From positions 1 to 64,000 of the forward strand of contig JASFYU010000116.1 of NCBI GenBank assembly GCA_045046905.1: 64,000 bases of DNA, in the 5' to 3' direction. Positions 42,662-52,012 of the stretch are shown here, in pieces (within the stretch, counting starts at the first letter, position 1; each line of letters opens with the position of its first letter). This stretch comes from JASFYU01 sp045046905. GTDB taxonomy: Bacteria; Bacteroidota; Bacteroidia; Flavobacteriales; Flavobacteriaceae. Under the pieces are notes generated by a model, which was given only the letters and a program-made list of their open reading frames with translations, was not told where the DNA came from and did not search any database. The position numbers and the translations under genes are program-made.

Positions 42662-43164
42662 GATACCTTGTTTATACAGTTCAACAATTTTTTTTTGATG
42701 CGTTTTATCTTTACAGCGACATTGTTCTCACTAAGACCTAGAATAGTTGAGATTTCTTTATAAGGCAGTTCTTCTAAGTACAAGGTAATAATAGCTTTAT
42801 CTGCCTCATTCAATTTTTTAATACAATTTCGAAGCTTAGTTAGCTGTTCGCTTTGTTTAGTATTTTCTATTTCGGCCTGTACGCCGCCTATAGTAAGACT
42901 ATGTAGTGGAGGAAATTTCTTTTCCTTTTTAATGCTGTTAGAACGAAAACGAAGACAGACATTCAGCGTGATTCGAAACATCCAAGTGGCGATAGAGGCC
43001 TTGTCTTTAAACGAGGGCATCGATTTCCAGATATGGATGAGCACTTCTTGAAAAAGGTCTTTGGTGTCGTCAGAATCTTTGGCATAGACCGAACAGATTC
43101 TGAATAGCTTCTGTTGGTTTTGTTCCAAAGCCGTTAAAAAAATAACCTCTAGTTCTTTGTTCAT
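42643..43164 (-). CDS. RNA polymerase ECF-type sigma factor
   Basis: The 173-residue protein has the sigma-70 region 2 pattern DDTKDLFQEVLIHIWKSMPSF with RITLNVCLRF and the region 4 helix-turn-helix LEELPYKEISTILGLSENNVAVKIKR. The overlap with the membrane-protein gene suggests that the pair is co-translated. Its own targets cannot be inferred. The serine hydrolase gene downstream is probably in the same operon and may be under its control. Confidence 0.93.
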   Translation of the reverse strand: MNKELEVIFLTALEQNQQKLFRICSVYAKDSDDTKDLFQEVLIHIWKSMPSFKDKASIATWMFRITLNVCLRFRSNSIKKEKKFPPLHSLTIGGVQAEIENTKQSEQLTKLRNCIKKLNEADKAIITLYLEELPYKEISTILGLSENNVAVKIKRIKKKLLNCINKVSWWKMN

Positions 43165-43244
43165 TCTTAGGGCCTCTACTAATTTAGTTACAGGAGCCTT
43201 AAAAATATGACAACAAATTCGGTAATTTTATTAGAAAAAGGTTT

Positions 43245-44195
43245 CTATTGTAAACTGAAAACCTGAGCATGGGTAGGCAGCGAAGGAATAGCGCCATAGC
43301 CCGTTGCTGTAATAGCTCCTGCCTTGTTCGCATTTGCTACCATTTTAGTCAATTGATCAAAATCTTCCAAAATTTGGTAAGGGCTATCCAAGGTAGCGAT
43401 CTGTTGTAAAAGGCATCCGATGAATGCATCGCCGGCACCTGTGGTATCTACAGGTGTTACAGGAATACTCGGAATAGTTTGTTTCGTATGTTCAGTACTT
43501 ACTAAAGTGCCTTCGCTCCCCAAAGTAACCGTAATCAGTTTGGTACCGATAGCATGCAGAAAATCACAACATTCATGAACATCGCTTTTACCCGATAATA
43601 ATTGAGCCTCTTCCATGCTGAATTTACATAGATGTGCTTTTTCAATAAACGGAGTACATTTTTTTATAAAGGTTTTTTCTTCGCCTTGCCAAAGATCTCC
43701 CCTAAAATTAGGATCGAAACTTATAAAAGTATCGTGGGTAAGAGCATCAAAAAAGTAGCGATGATAGGCATCTTCCAAGTTGCCACCAAGTAAGGCTGTG
43801 GCAGCTCCTAAATGAAGAATGTTTCCTTTGAAATCTTTTTTAACCGACGAATCATATACGAGTTTTTTATCTGCCCCACGGCTGAATACAAAGTCACGCT
43901 CCCCATCTTCCGCTAATGAAACAAAGGCCAAAGTGGTGAATGTTTTGGATCGTTGGGCTAATGAAATATCTACTGCATTATCCGCCAAGACCTCTAATAA
44001 AAACGTACCAAAAGGGTCTTTGCCGACACAACCTATAAATTTACTGTTTCCGCCTAGTTTGGCAATAGCGCATGCTGCGTTTGCAGGAGCGCCTCCAGGT
44101 TTTTTGGTAAACTCATCAGCTTTGGAAAGGTCGTTTCCCTGCTTTTCAGCAACAAAGTCTATCAACAATTCGCCAATGCAATATATGGTCTTCAT
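43245..44195 (-). CDS. PfkB-family carbohydrate kinase (fructokinase-like)
   Basis: The 316-residue kinase has GGAPANAACAIAKLGG at the N-terminus and PVDTTGAGDAFIGCLL with the catalytic aspartate near the C-terminus. FIGCVGKDPFG and SFDPNFRGDLW match fructokinases of the ribokinase family, making fructose 6-phosphate the likely product. No sugar transporter or glycoside hydrolase gene is adjacent. The gap to the sigma-factor gene is 80 bases. Confidence 0.9.
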   Translation of the reverse strand: MKTIYCIGELLIDFVAEKQGNDLSKADEFTKKPGGAPANAACAIAKLGGNSKFIGCVGKDPFGTFLLEVLADNAVDISLAQRSKTFTTLAFVSLAEDGERDFVFSRGADKKLVYDSSVKKDFKGNILHLGAATALLGGNLEDAYHRYFFDALTHDTFISFDPNFRGDLWQGEEKTFIKKCTPFIEKAHLCKFSMEEAQLLSGKSDVHECCDFLHAIGTKLITVTLGSEGTLVSTEHTKQTIPSIPVTPVDTTGAGDAFIGCLLQQIATLDSPYQILEDFDQLTKMVANANKAGAITATGYGAIPSLPTHAQVFSLQ

Positions 44196-44323
44196 CTGTA
44201 GAACGGTTTGAGTGTCTAAAAGTAATCAGAATAACGTTTAGTGTTGTGCTGTTCAAGGATTTTATTCTACAATGAAAATGATAGTAAGAGTAGCTGCGGC
44301 CGGAAAAATCTAAAGAAGTCATT

Positions 44324-44512
44324 TTAATCGAATCTAGGATGAATTATGCCTTGCTTGTTTTCGGCTGTTGTTCTTTTATCTACTACAGCTCCATATTTAC
44401 ATTTTTCTTTTTCGTATTTCGTTGGCCCTTGCTCGAATGATATCCTATACCTAATTACGCACAAACTCTGGCCTATGAATATAGAACTGGCCAATTTTAG
44501 TCTTTTCTTCAA
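44324..44512 (-). pseudogene. Possible remnant of a PorP/SprF-type partner gene
   Basis: A TTG-initiated frame overlaps the T9SS cargo pseudogene by four bases and starts KKRLKLASSIFIGQSLC, which looks like a signal peptide. It then loses any family similarity. In Bacteroidetes a PorP/SprF-like membrane protein gene usually follows a type-B T9SS cargo gene, so this may be its decayed start. The evidence is weak (one signal-like stretch plus position). Confidence 0.3.
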
Positions 44513-46109
44513 CGGTAGAGGTTAAAATGTCCGACGAGGTTTTTTGGTCCGTCTACTTTATTGAAGATGATGATGTACCAATAGTCTCCTGAGGTCATAT
44601 TGGTCTGGTTATATATTCCTGCCCAGTTTTCTTTTGGCCTTAGTTTGGTCAGTAGTTTGCCATAACAATTGTAGACATGAATATCGGTATTAGGGTACTG
44701 GTCGAGTTTCAGGTTCAAGGGCATCCACCCATCGTTTATACCATCACCGTCGGGGGTGAAGAAATTGGGTACTATAATGGGGAGGAACTCGATGAATATA
44801 ATCTGCTCAGTCTCACAGCCCAGTACGTCTCTTACCGTTACGGTGTAGTCACCGCTTTGTGAGATAATGAATGTGTTATCACTGCCAAAGCTGTGGTCTT
44901 CAATACGATGCTTATAGGGCCTCGGCCCTGGCGAGCGTAGGCCTCGATAGTGTTTATGCGAGGCTCAGAGAGTTCTAGCGGTAGGTCTTTCGACGGTGGT
45001 AAAACTATTAATAGTAATATTAAAACTTCGTTCATTGGTACATATGGGAAGGGTCTGTGTTTCGGCATATATATAAATTGTTTGGTTCGATGTAATAAGG
45101 TCTACCGAATTTAAGGGAGTGCCAGTTCCTCCACTGGCCGTAAAATAGTTGCCGGATGAAAGTAAGGCAGGGTGTGCCCATCTATACATACGGTTATATT
45201 ATCCTAACTCGTATCGATTGGAGGGATACAGGTTTCTCGATAGGCCACTTCTAAGTCTCCCAGAATATCATCGGGCAAGTCGGTCAGGGGTGTTTGAATA
45301 GAGCCGATGGAGTCACCATCGAGCTCAACAGAATCCAAAATACCGTCATTGTCTGAATCGAGATCTAACTAATCATGTATCCCATCCCCGTCTGTATCCA
45401 CACTGTCACAAGAAATAACCGTATTTCCATTTATTATCGGATTGCCCGGAGTTGGAGTTACCGTCTGCCTCGTCCTATAGAGAGTTATACCAATATCTCC
45501 TCCAGATATATTGCGATTATTTCCTATCCATATCCTGACTGAAGCCGTAAAGGTAGAGGACGTTGGGGTAAAGGTAATCGTATTTGTGGGGTTGCTATCA
45601 GAAGCCCCCCGCCACCCGATGAGACATTTCGAATAATAGTTGGGTGCTTTTATCTGTGCAAACATGACTTGTCGATTCTGCCGGCCGGTGAGGGAGACAT
45701 CTATAGCATAGGTAGCCGCAAAATTAGTCCAGGTTACCGCCACCGTATTGTCCCAATCGCCATCGCAACTACCACCCAGTCTTACACGGTCTGAAAATAT
45801 CTAAAAAAATACGTTAGAATCACTATTGGAACGACATGGATTGGTAAATGGGGTCATGATGATGTCTGAGTATATAACCCTAGGCAAACACACTACGCCC
45901 TCATTGGCGTCAGAGATGCCGTCATCATCTTCGTCTCCTTCTACCAAAATCTCCGTAGTTTTTGCTTTGGTATCAAGGTGTGCATGGTCTCCTTTGTCGA
46001 GATTATCGCCAATGGGCGAAGGCTCCGGTGGTAAAAAGGGCAATTATAAACCAAAATCGTAATAGCCTGCCGGCTTTTTTCGAGACTCTGATTTTTTTGG
46101 TTCGATCAT
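44509..46109 (-). pseudogene. Decayed T9SS type-B (gliding-associated C-terminal domain) secreted protein
   Basis: The minus strand holds a broken gene for a large secreted surface protein. The start is at 46109 (MIEPKKSE), followed by a frameshift into the signal peptide RFWFIIALFTTGAFA. Further pieces are a DxDDDGISDANEG calcium-type repeat, a DGDWDNTVAVTW segment, DSDNDGILD repeats, the GTGTPLNS...QTIYIYAE and CTNERSFNITI repeats, and finally the type-B CTD VPNFFTPDGDGIND...NLVGHFNLYR. In-frame stops occur at 45801, 45369 and near 45195, and frameshifts near 46075, 46030 and 45180. The gene is therefore dead. Intact relatives are exported by the type IX system and anchored on the cell surface. 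Confidence 0.85.
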
Positions 46110-46688
46110 AACAGCAAATTTTTGATATTATACTTTGACTTCCAGAGATGTTCGTAAACCGTTCTAGTGGAATTTGCTCAATTGCTTATGTGTTTTAGGC
46201 AATAAAGGTGAGACCCTATTTTTTTAGTCCTCTAGCCCTTAGGGATACTTAAAATCTATTAACATATGAATGCAGCTTATCGGCTCTGCCATTGTATGGG
46301 CGATTCGTATTTGTGGTGAAAATACGCCCTGTCTTTAAATTGAAGTAGTTATTACTGGTCGTGTTTATGATGTAAATGTAGCATAGCCCTTTTTTATTTA
46401 AAAGGATAACCGTTCAATGCAGCCTATTATTTAGTTATGTAACATTACTCAAGGTGAAGAGTGCCGAAACCCCGATATAAGGAATTGGGAGCTATGACCT
46501 ATCATCGATTATAAAAGTATTTCGACTCTGAAAGGAGAGACCCATTTGTCATGTAAAAATTAATGAGACACCCATGATCGCCCGTGGGTATTTGGCTCTG
46601 AGGTATATGCCAGGCCAGTGCCTTGCGCTATAGGTCATGGAGCATTTCGCTCCGTCATATATGTTTGCTGATTACGCCTTCGGGGCTT
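46110..46688. other. 579-base gap between the T9SS pseudogene and the ribonucleotide reductase
   Basis: The gap is mostly featureless, with a small inverted repeat GGAGC-ATTTC-GCTCC near 46639. No ORF, no RNA gene and no repeat shared with other gaps were found. Confidence 0.5.
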
Positions 46689-49241
46689 TTACCCACACTT
46701 CGATGAACCGCAATCTTTGCATGTAAGACAGCCTTCCTGATATATTAAATTGGCTGATTTGCAATTACTACATTTTTGCCCTTTTGCTTCGGTACCATCT
46801 TCGACGAATCTTTTTAAGGCACGGGCCACACCGTTTTTCCATGTATTTATCTGTTCGCTGTCGAGTTGTAGACTGTTGATTAGGTCCACTACTTTCTCAA
46901 TAGGCATTCCATGGCGAAGCGTACTTGAAATCAGTTTGGCATAATTCCAATATTCAGGATTAAATTTATGTGACAGCCCTTCAATCGTTGTCTTATACCC
47001 TCTGGTGTTCTTGTATTGAAAATCGTAACGAGATGAACCATTCTCATCCTTACTTTTTATAATCACCCCTTTATTTACCCATCGGGGTATTAATATACCG
47101 TCTTCGTCATCGGCCAGACCGGTAAAAATTTCATAGGGCTTTTCATCGATAAGGCCCATAAAGGCGATCCATTTTTCCTTGTTGTTCTGAAATCGCACTA
47201 CATCGGCTTCCAATATTTGTGGCCGTTTGGTCGGAAAGGCAATCAAGGTATCTTCGTCTTTCTTCTTTTTGTCGTCATTTGAAATCAGTACGCCCGTCCG
47301 AGAGCCGTCGCGATAAACGGTAACCCCTTTACATCCTGATTTCCAAGCTTCCAAATACAATTTACCCACTAGTTCTTCTGAAACATTGTTAGGAAGATTG
47401 ATGGTGACACTAATCGAATGATCCACCCATTTTTGTACCGCACCTTGAAGCTGTACTTTGCTCAACCAATCTACATCACTAGAAGTCGCTTTAAAATAAG
47501 GTGATTTTTGTACAATGAGATTAATTTCTTCCTGGTCGTAATTTTTGTCGATGTCATATCCGCTGATTTTCATCCACTCTTTAAAGCGATGATGAAATAC
47601 CAAATATTCTTCCCAAGAATCGCCTAGTTCGTCTACAAAATCTATTCGCGCATCCTTATCATTGGGGTTCACTTTTCTACGGCGTTTATAAACGGGTGAA
47701 AAAACGGGTTCTATGCCTGAAGTTGTCTGGGTCATTAAACTGGTGGTTCCTGTTGGGGCAATGGTCAAGAGGGCGATGTTTCTACGGCCATACTCCATCA
47801 TTTCGTAGTACAGTTTTTCATCGGCTTCTTTTATACGAAGGATAAATGGGTTCTCTTTCTCCCGTGCAGCATCAAAGATTTCAAAAGCGCCCCGATCACG
47901 AGCGGTATGAACGGATCCCCGATACGCTTCTAAGGCCATTGTTTTATGCACTTGAATTGAAAATTCGTTCGCCTTTTTACTTCCATAACGCAGCCCCAGA
48001 GCGGCAAGCATATCACCCTCAGCAGTAATGCCGATACCCGTACGGCGACCTTCCCGTGCTTTTTTCTGAATATTTTCCCAAAGGGTGTATTCTACCAATT
48101 TAGTTTCATCCAATTCGGGGTCATCGGTGATTTTTTTAAGGATGACATCTATTTTTTCTAGTTCAAGGTCAATAATATCGTCCATGATACGCTGAGCGAC
48201 GGCAATATGTTTTTTAAACAGGCTAAAATCGAATGCTGCCTTTTTCGTAAAAGGAGCATCGACATAGGAAAATAAGTTAATGGCCAACAGTCGACATGAA
48301 TCATAGGGGCATAGCGGAATCTCACCACAGGGGTTTGTAGAAACTGTTTTGTAGCCCAAATCGGCATAACAATCGGGTACCGACTCTCGAATAATGGTGT
48401 CCCAGAACAAAATACCAGGCTCCGCGGATTTCCATGCATTGTGCACTATTTTGTTCCACAGTTTCGAAGCTTGAATTTCTTTCGAAAATTTAGGGTTTGT
48501 ACTATTGATAGGAAATTTCTGTGTATAGGAGCTATTACTTTCGACGGCCTTCATAAAATCATCATCCATTCGTACCGAGACATTGGCACCCGTTACCTTC
48601 CCCTGTTCCATTTTGGCATCTATAAAATCTTCGGCATCAGGATGATTTATAGAAACCGAAAGCATCAACGCACCTCGACGACCATCTTGAGCAACTTCAC
48701 GTGTAGAGTTAGAATATCGCTCCATAAAAGGAACAAGTCCGGTCGAGGTCAAGGCCGAATTCTTTACCGGTGACCCTTTTGGTCGTATATGCGAAAGGTC
48801 ATGTCCGACACCGCCACGACGTTTCATCAGTTGTACCTGTTCCTGATCAATCTTTAGGATTCCGCCGTACGAATCTGAATCACCCTCATTACCGATAACA
48901 AAACAATTGGATAGCGATGCGATTTGAAACGGATTGCCGATGCCTGCCATAGGGCTTCCTTGTGGTACGATGTACTTGAAGTTTTTTATAAGGCCAAAAA
49001 TAGTCTCTTCGCTTAACGGATTGGGGTATTTTGCTTCAATTCTCGCAATCTCGCCCGCAATTCTTCGATGCATATCATCAGGGGTGCGCTCATAGATGTT
49101 TCCGTCAGAATCCTTAAGGGCATATTTGTTTACCCATACCCGGGCTGCGAGATCATCATCTTTAAAATAAGCTAAAGAGGCTTCAAAAGCTTCGTTTTGT
49201 GTATATGTTTTTGTAGGAACGATGGCAGTTTTTGTTTGCAT
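46689..49241 (-). CDS. nrdJ: Adenosylcobalamin-dependent (class II) ribonucleotide reductase
   Basis: The 850-residue enzyme reduces ribonucleotides to deoxyribonucleotides using a radical from adenosylcobalamin. Diagnostic pieces are SLSNCFVIGN (first redox cysteine), the NPCGEIPLCPYDSCRLLAI finger-loop region, IAPTGTTSLMTQTTSGIEP, and a C-terminal zinc ribbon with two CxxC pairs (CSNCKS and CLTCKDCG). There is no ATP-cone domain at the N-terminus. No nrdB-type radical subunit or activase follows, consistent with class II. Sequence before the ATG is very AT-rich, and I see no cobalamin riboswitch. Such enzymes are present in only part of the Flavobacteriaceae. Confidence 0.9.
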   Translation of the reverse strand: MQTKTAIVPTKTYTQNEAFEASLAYFKDDDLAARVWVNKYALKDSDGNIYERTPDDMHRRIAGEIARIEAKYPNPLSEETIFGLIKNFKYIVPQGSPMAGIGNPFQIASLSNCFVIGNEGDSDSYGGILKIDQEQVQLMKRRGGVGHDLSHIRPKGSPVKNSALTSTGLVPFMERYSNSTREVAQDGRRGALMLSVSINHPDAEDFIDAKMEQGKVTGANVSVRMDDDFMKAVESNSSYTQKFPINSTNPKFSKEIQASKLWNKIVHNAWKSAEPGILFWDTIIRESVPDCYADLGYKTVSTNPCGEIPLCPYDSCRLLAINLFSYVDAPFTKKAAFDFSLFKKHIAVAQRIMDDIIDLELEKIDVILKKITDDPELDETKLVEYTLWENIQKKAREGRRTGIGITAEGDMLAALGLRYGSKKANEFSIQVHKTMALEAYRGSVHTARDRGAFEIFDAAREKENPFILRIKEADEKLYYEMMEYGRRNIALLTIAPTGTTSLMTQTTSGIEPVFSPVYKRRRKVNPNDKDARIDFVDELGDSWEEYLVFHHRFKEWMKISGYDIDKNYDQEEINLIVQKSPYFKATSSDVDWLSKVQLQGAVQKWVDHSISVTINLPNNVSEELVGKLYLEAWKSGCKGVTVYRDGSRTGVLISNDDKKKKDEDTLIAFPTKRPQILEADVVRFQNNKEKWIAFMGLIDEKPYEIFTGLADDEDGILIPRWVNKGVIIKSKDENGSSRYDFQYKNTRGYKTTIEGLSHKFNPEYWNYAKLISSTLRHGMPIEKVVDLINSLQLDSEQINTWKNGVARALKRFVEDGTEAKGQKCSNCKSANLIYQEGCLTCKDCGSSKCG

Positions 49242-49473
49242 TTTAATTATTTTGTAAGTAGCGGGTATTTTGCTTATAGTTGTAAAATTAGCTAAAAATA
49301 AAACAACTATTTCATGATATAAATCATAAAGTGCACAAAAAAATCATGTATATATACTGATAATCAATTATTTAAAAATTTATCAACAGCCTAAAGTTAA
49401 CAAAAAATAAATTTTTATACTAAATATTCTATTAAAAAATTTCTAAATGTCATTGCCCTTTTTCTATTCTTTA

Positions 49474-49505
49474 TTGAAAGAGATTTTTAACCCTGTTTAT
49501 TTTTG
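49474..49505 (+). promoter_or_regulatory. Bacteroidetes-type promoter of the phosphoesterase gene
   Basis: TTG at 49474-49476, a 21-base spacer and TATTTTTG at 49498-49505 form the best consensus promoter in the window. It lies inside the frame upstream of ATG 49537, so translation should start at 49537, not at the ATG at 49447. Confidence 0.75.
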
Positions 49506-49536
49506 TCTGTATCATGTTAATTGCGATTTTTGCACA

Positions 49537-50262
49537 ATGAGAAAGCTCGTAATCGGAGACATACATTCAGGCTTAAAAGCTTTGGAGCAGGTTTTGCAAA
49601 AGGCCGAAGTAAGGCCTACAGATCAATTGATTTTTTTAGGAGATTATGTCGACGGCTGGAGTCAGGCAGTAGAAACGGTCAACTTTTTACTTCAACTACA
49701 AACTACCCATAATTGCATATTCTTAAGGGGTAATCATGATGAACTTTGCTATGCTTGGCTTAGAGAGGGAAAGGATAATCTATTGTGGTTGCGACATGGC
49801 GGAAAAGCAACAATGCAATCCTATGAGGAAGTAGACACATCGACAAAAGCGGCACATATGCAGTTTTATCAAAATTTGACAAATTACCATTTAGATAAGC
49901 AAAATAGATTATTTCTTCATGCTGGCTTTACAAATTTAAAGGGTGTGGGTCAAGAATATTTTCCCGAGACCTTTTATTGGGATCGTACTTTATGGGAATT
50001 GGCTTTGGCATTGGATCCGCGAAAAAGTAAAAATGACGCACTTTACCCTAGGCGGTTGACAATTTATGCGGAAATATATATTGGTCATACTCCTGTAAGC
50101 CGAATAGGCAAGACGACACCGCAAAATGCGGCCAATGTATGGAACATTGATACCGGTGCAGCGTTCAAGGGTCCCTTATCAATTATCGATGTAGATTCAA
50201 AAAAACTCTGGCAGAGTGACCCTGTGTACACTTTTTATTCTGGTGAAAATGGCAGAAACTGA
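49537..50262 (+). CDS. Metallophosphoesterase (calcineurin-like, PPP type)
   Basis: The 241-residue protein has the phosphatase motifs VIGDIHSG, FLGDYVDGW, RGNHDELCY and YIGHTPVSRIG with NIDTGAA, as in PPP-type serine/threonine phosphatases and symmetrical bis(5'-nucleosyl)-tetraphosphatase relatives. The substrate is not certain. Start at ATG 49537 is supported by the promoter at 49474-49505 and by the family's usual start just before the first strand. The gene stands alone, downstream of the divergent ribonucleotide reductase. Confidence 0.88.
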   Translation: MRKLVIGDIHSGLKALEQVLQKAEVRPTDQLIFLGDYVDGWSQAVETVNFLLQLQTTHNCIFLRGNHDELCYAWLREGKDNLLWLRHGGKATMQSYEEVDTSTKAAHMQFYQNLTNYHLDKQNRLFLHAGFTNLKGVGQEYFPETFYWDRTLWELALALDPRKSKNDALYPRRLTIYAEIYIGHTPVSRIGKTTPQNAANVWNIDTGAAFKGPLSIIDVDSKKLWQSDPVYTFYSGENGRN

Positions 50263-50332
50263 AAATTGGGTATTTTTTAGAGCGATTTAACTATATTATT
50301 GACGAACTTTGTGAAAAATAAGATGTAAAGTT

Positions 50333-51328
50333 ATGGTGACCAAAAACATACGGTTAGAAGTAATGCAGGCCATTGAGGATAAGGTCGAAGGATATATGAA
50401 TGATTTTTTGATTCCTATTGATGATATTTGGCAGCCTTCCGATTTTTTACCAGATCCTGAAAGTGATAGTTTTTTGAATGATATTGAAGTGCTTCGCGGT
50501 GAATCAAAAGAATTGGGCTATGATTTCTGGGTGACCATGGTCGCCGATACCATTACAGAGGAAGCCTTACCCACCTATGAATCTTGGCTTATGGATGTGG
50601 AGGGAGTCAACCAACATGATGGCAAAAAGAACGGCTGGTCAAAATGGGTCAGAGCTTGGACTGCAGAAGAAAATCGTCATGGCGATGTGCTGAACAAATA
50701 CCTTTACCTTTCAGGAAGGGTCAATATGCGCGAAGTAGAGATTACTACACAACACTTGATCAGCGATGGTTTTGATATTGGCACTGATAGAGACCCTTAT
50801 AAAAATTTCGTATATACTTCATTTCAGGAGTTAGCCACCAATATATCACATAAAAGAGTGGGGCAAATGGCTAAGAAAAAAGGCAATGCCCTATTGGCGA
50901 AGATGTGTACCATAATTGCCGGCGACGAAATGAGGCATCATTTGGCGTACAGAGAATTTGTAAAATCCATTTTTGGTGAAGACCCTTCTGGCATGATGTT
51001 GGCCTTTGCCGATATGATGAAAAAGAAAATAGTTATGCCAGCCCATTTCTTGCGTGAATCTGGAGGAACTATTGGTGCGGCATTCGAAAATTTTTCGAAT
51101 TGCGCCCAGAGAATGGGAGTCTATACGGCCCATGATTATATAGATATCTTAAGAAAGTTAAATGCGCATTGGGAATTGGATGCAATCAGAGGTCTTTCTA
51201 GTGAGGCCGAAAAAGCGCGAGACTATCTTATGAAATTACCTGATAGGTTACATCGAATCTCGGAACGCATGAGATTTCCTGAGGATCAATACCGTTTTAA
51301 ATGGGTAGAAGCTAACGGCAAGTTTTAA
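50333..51328 (+). CDS. Acyl-ACP desaturase (fatty-acid desaturase type 2)
   Basis: The 331-residue soluble di-iron enzyme has two iron-binding motifs, WTAEENRHGDVLNKYLYL (EExxH-like) and IIAGDEMRHHLAYREF. It also has the conserved DIWQPSDFLPDP N-terminal segment. Plant-type acyl-ACP desaturases insert a double bond into saturated acyl-ACP, and bacterial members are fewer. The acp and fabF genes lie far away in the window. It likely adjusts membrane fluidity. A bidirectional terminator follows. Confidence 0.92.
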   Translation: MVTKNIRLEVMQAIEDKVEGYMNDFLIPIDDIWQPSDFLPDPESDSFLNDIEVLRGESKELGYDFWVTMVADTITEEALPTYESWLMDVEGVNQHDGKKNGWSKWVRAWTAEENRHGDVLNKYLYLSGRVNMREVEITTQHLISDGFDIGTDRDPYKNFVYTSFQELATNISHKRVGQMAKKKGNALLAKMCTIIAGDEMRHHLAYREFVKSIFGEDPSGMMLAFADMMKKKIVMPAHFLRESGGTIGAAFENFSNCAQRMGVYTAHDYIDILRKLNAHWELDAIRGLSSEAEKARDYLMKLPDRLHRISERMRFPEDQYRFKWVEANGKF

Positions 51329-51386
51329 ACCTTTAGTAGCGTTTTCATCACTCGATTGGAATCAATATTTTGAAAATGTGTACAAA

Positions 51387-51427
51387 CAAAAAATCTGGTT
51401 CGCCTAGGAGGTGAACCAGATTTTTTT
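51387..51427. terminator. Bidirectional terminator between the desaturase and helix-hairpin-helix genes
   Basis: AAAAAATCTGGTTC (51388-51401) pairs with GAACCAGATTTTTT (51413-51426) around an 11-base loop. Poly-A on one side and poly-T on the other allow termination in both directions. Confidence 0.88.
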
Positions 51428-51444
51428 ATTGACTACGCAAGCCA

Positions 51445-51987
51445 CTATAATTTTCCATGTTTGTGCTTCTCCTGCCATCTGAACATTTCAGACCACTTAC
51501 CTTCATAAGCCATTTTTGCCTGCATTGGCCATGAAGCCGGATCATGTATCCTATAGCGTTTACCGCCGCCGTTTAAGACCTCTTGGCATTTGGCAACGGT
51601 TGCATCAGAGAGGGCCTCCCAAGTCTTAATTCCGGCCTCTTTAAACATTCCTTCGATTTTTGGCCCTATACCTTCAACAATCTTGAGGTCGTCTTGCTTT
51701 ATTTTCTTTCCAAAAATGGCATTAGCGGCAGCGGCATCGAATGCAATAGAAGTTGCCGTAACAGCTGCGGTAAATGAAGCAACAGGAGCTTTAGTAGATA
51801 ATTTACCAATACATGCATCTAAATCGGCCTGTAGTTTGGCATTCTTGTTTTGTAATAGTCCTAATTCAGCAGAATTATCGATTGTAGTGCTACCACCTTT
51901 GCCTATCAAATACCCAAGGTATGCACAAATCGCACCTACAAGTAAAGGAATTACCCAGCACCAAATGTTCATATTTTCGAAATCCAT
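51445..51987 (-). CDS. Membrane-anchored helix-hairpin-helix domain protein
   Basis: The 180-residue protein has one N-terminal membrane span (IWCWVIPLLVGAICAYLGYL), a low-complexity Ala/Ser linker, and a C-terminal helix-hairpin-helix-like region DDLKIVEGIGPKIEGMFKEAGIKTWEAL resembling the domain found in L21-like ribosomal or DNA-binding proteins. The last 45 residues (RYRIHDPASWPMQAKMAYEGK) are typical of this group in Flavobacteriaceae. It lies 25 bases after an OmpA-family gene on the same strand. The function is unknown; the domain suggests nucleic-acid or protein binding near the membrane. Confidence 0.78.
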   Translation of the reverse strand: MDFENMNIWCWVIPLLVGAICAYLGYLIGKGGSTTIDNSAELGLLQNKNAKLQADLDACIGKLSTKAPVASFTAAVTATSIAFDAAAANAIFGKKIKQDDLKIVEGIGPKIEGMFKEAGIKTWEALSDATVAKCQEVLNGGGKRYRIHDPASWPMQAKMAYEGKWSEMFRWQEKHKHGKL

Positions 51988-52012
51988 ATTCTTTAATTTT
52001 TGTAGTTAGTAT

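Noticed and set aside
49242..49446. Cobalamin riboswitch upstream of the ribonucleotide reductase
   Set aside because: No B12-box-like or paired-core pattern was seen in this AT-rich stretch, though a covariance search was not possible.
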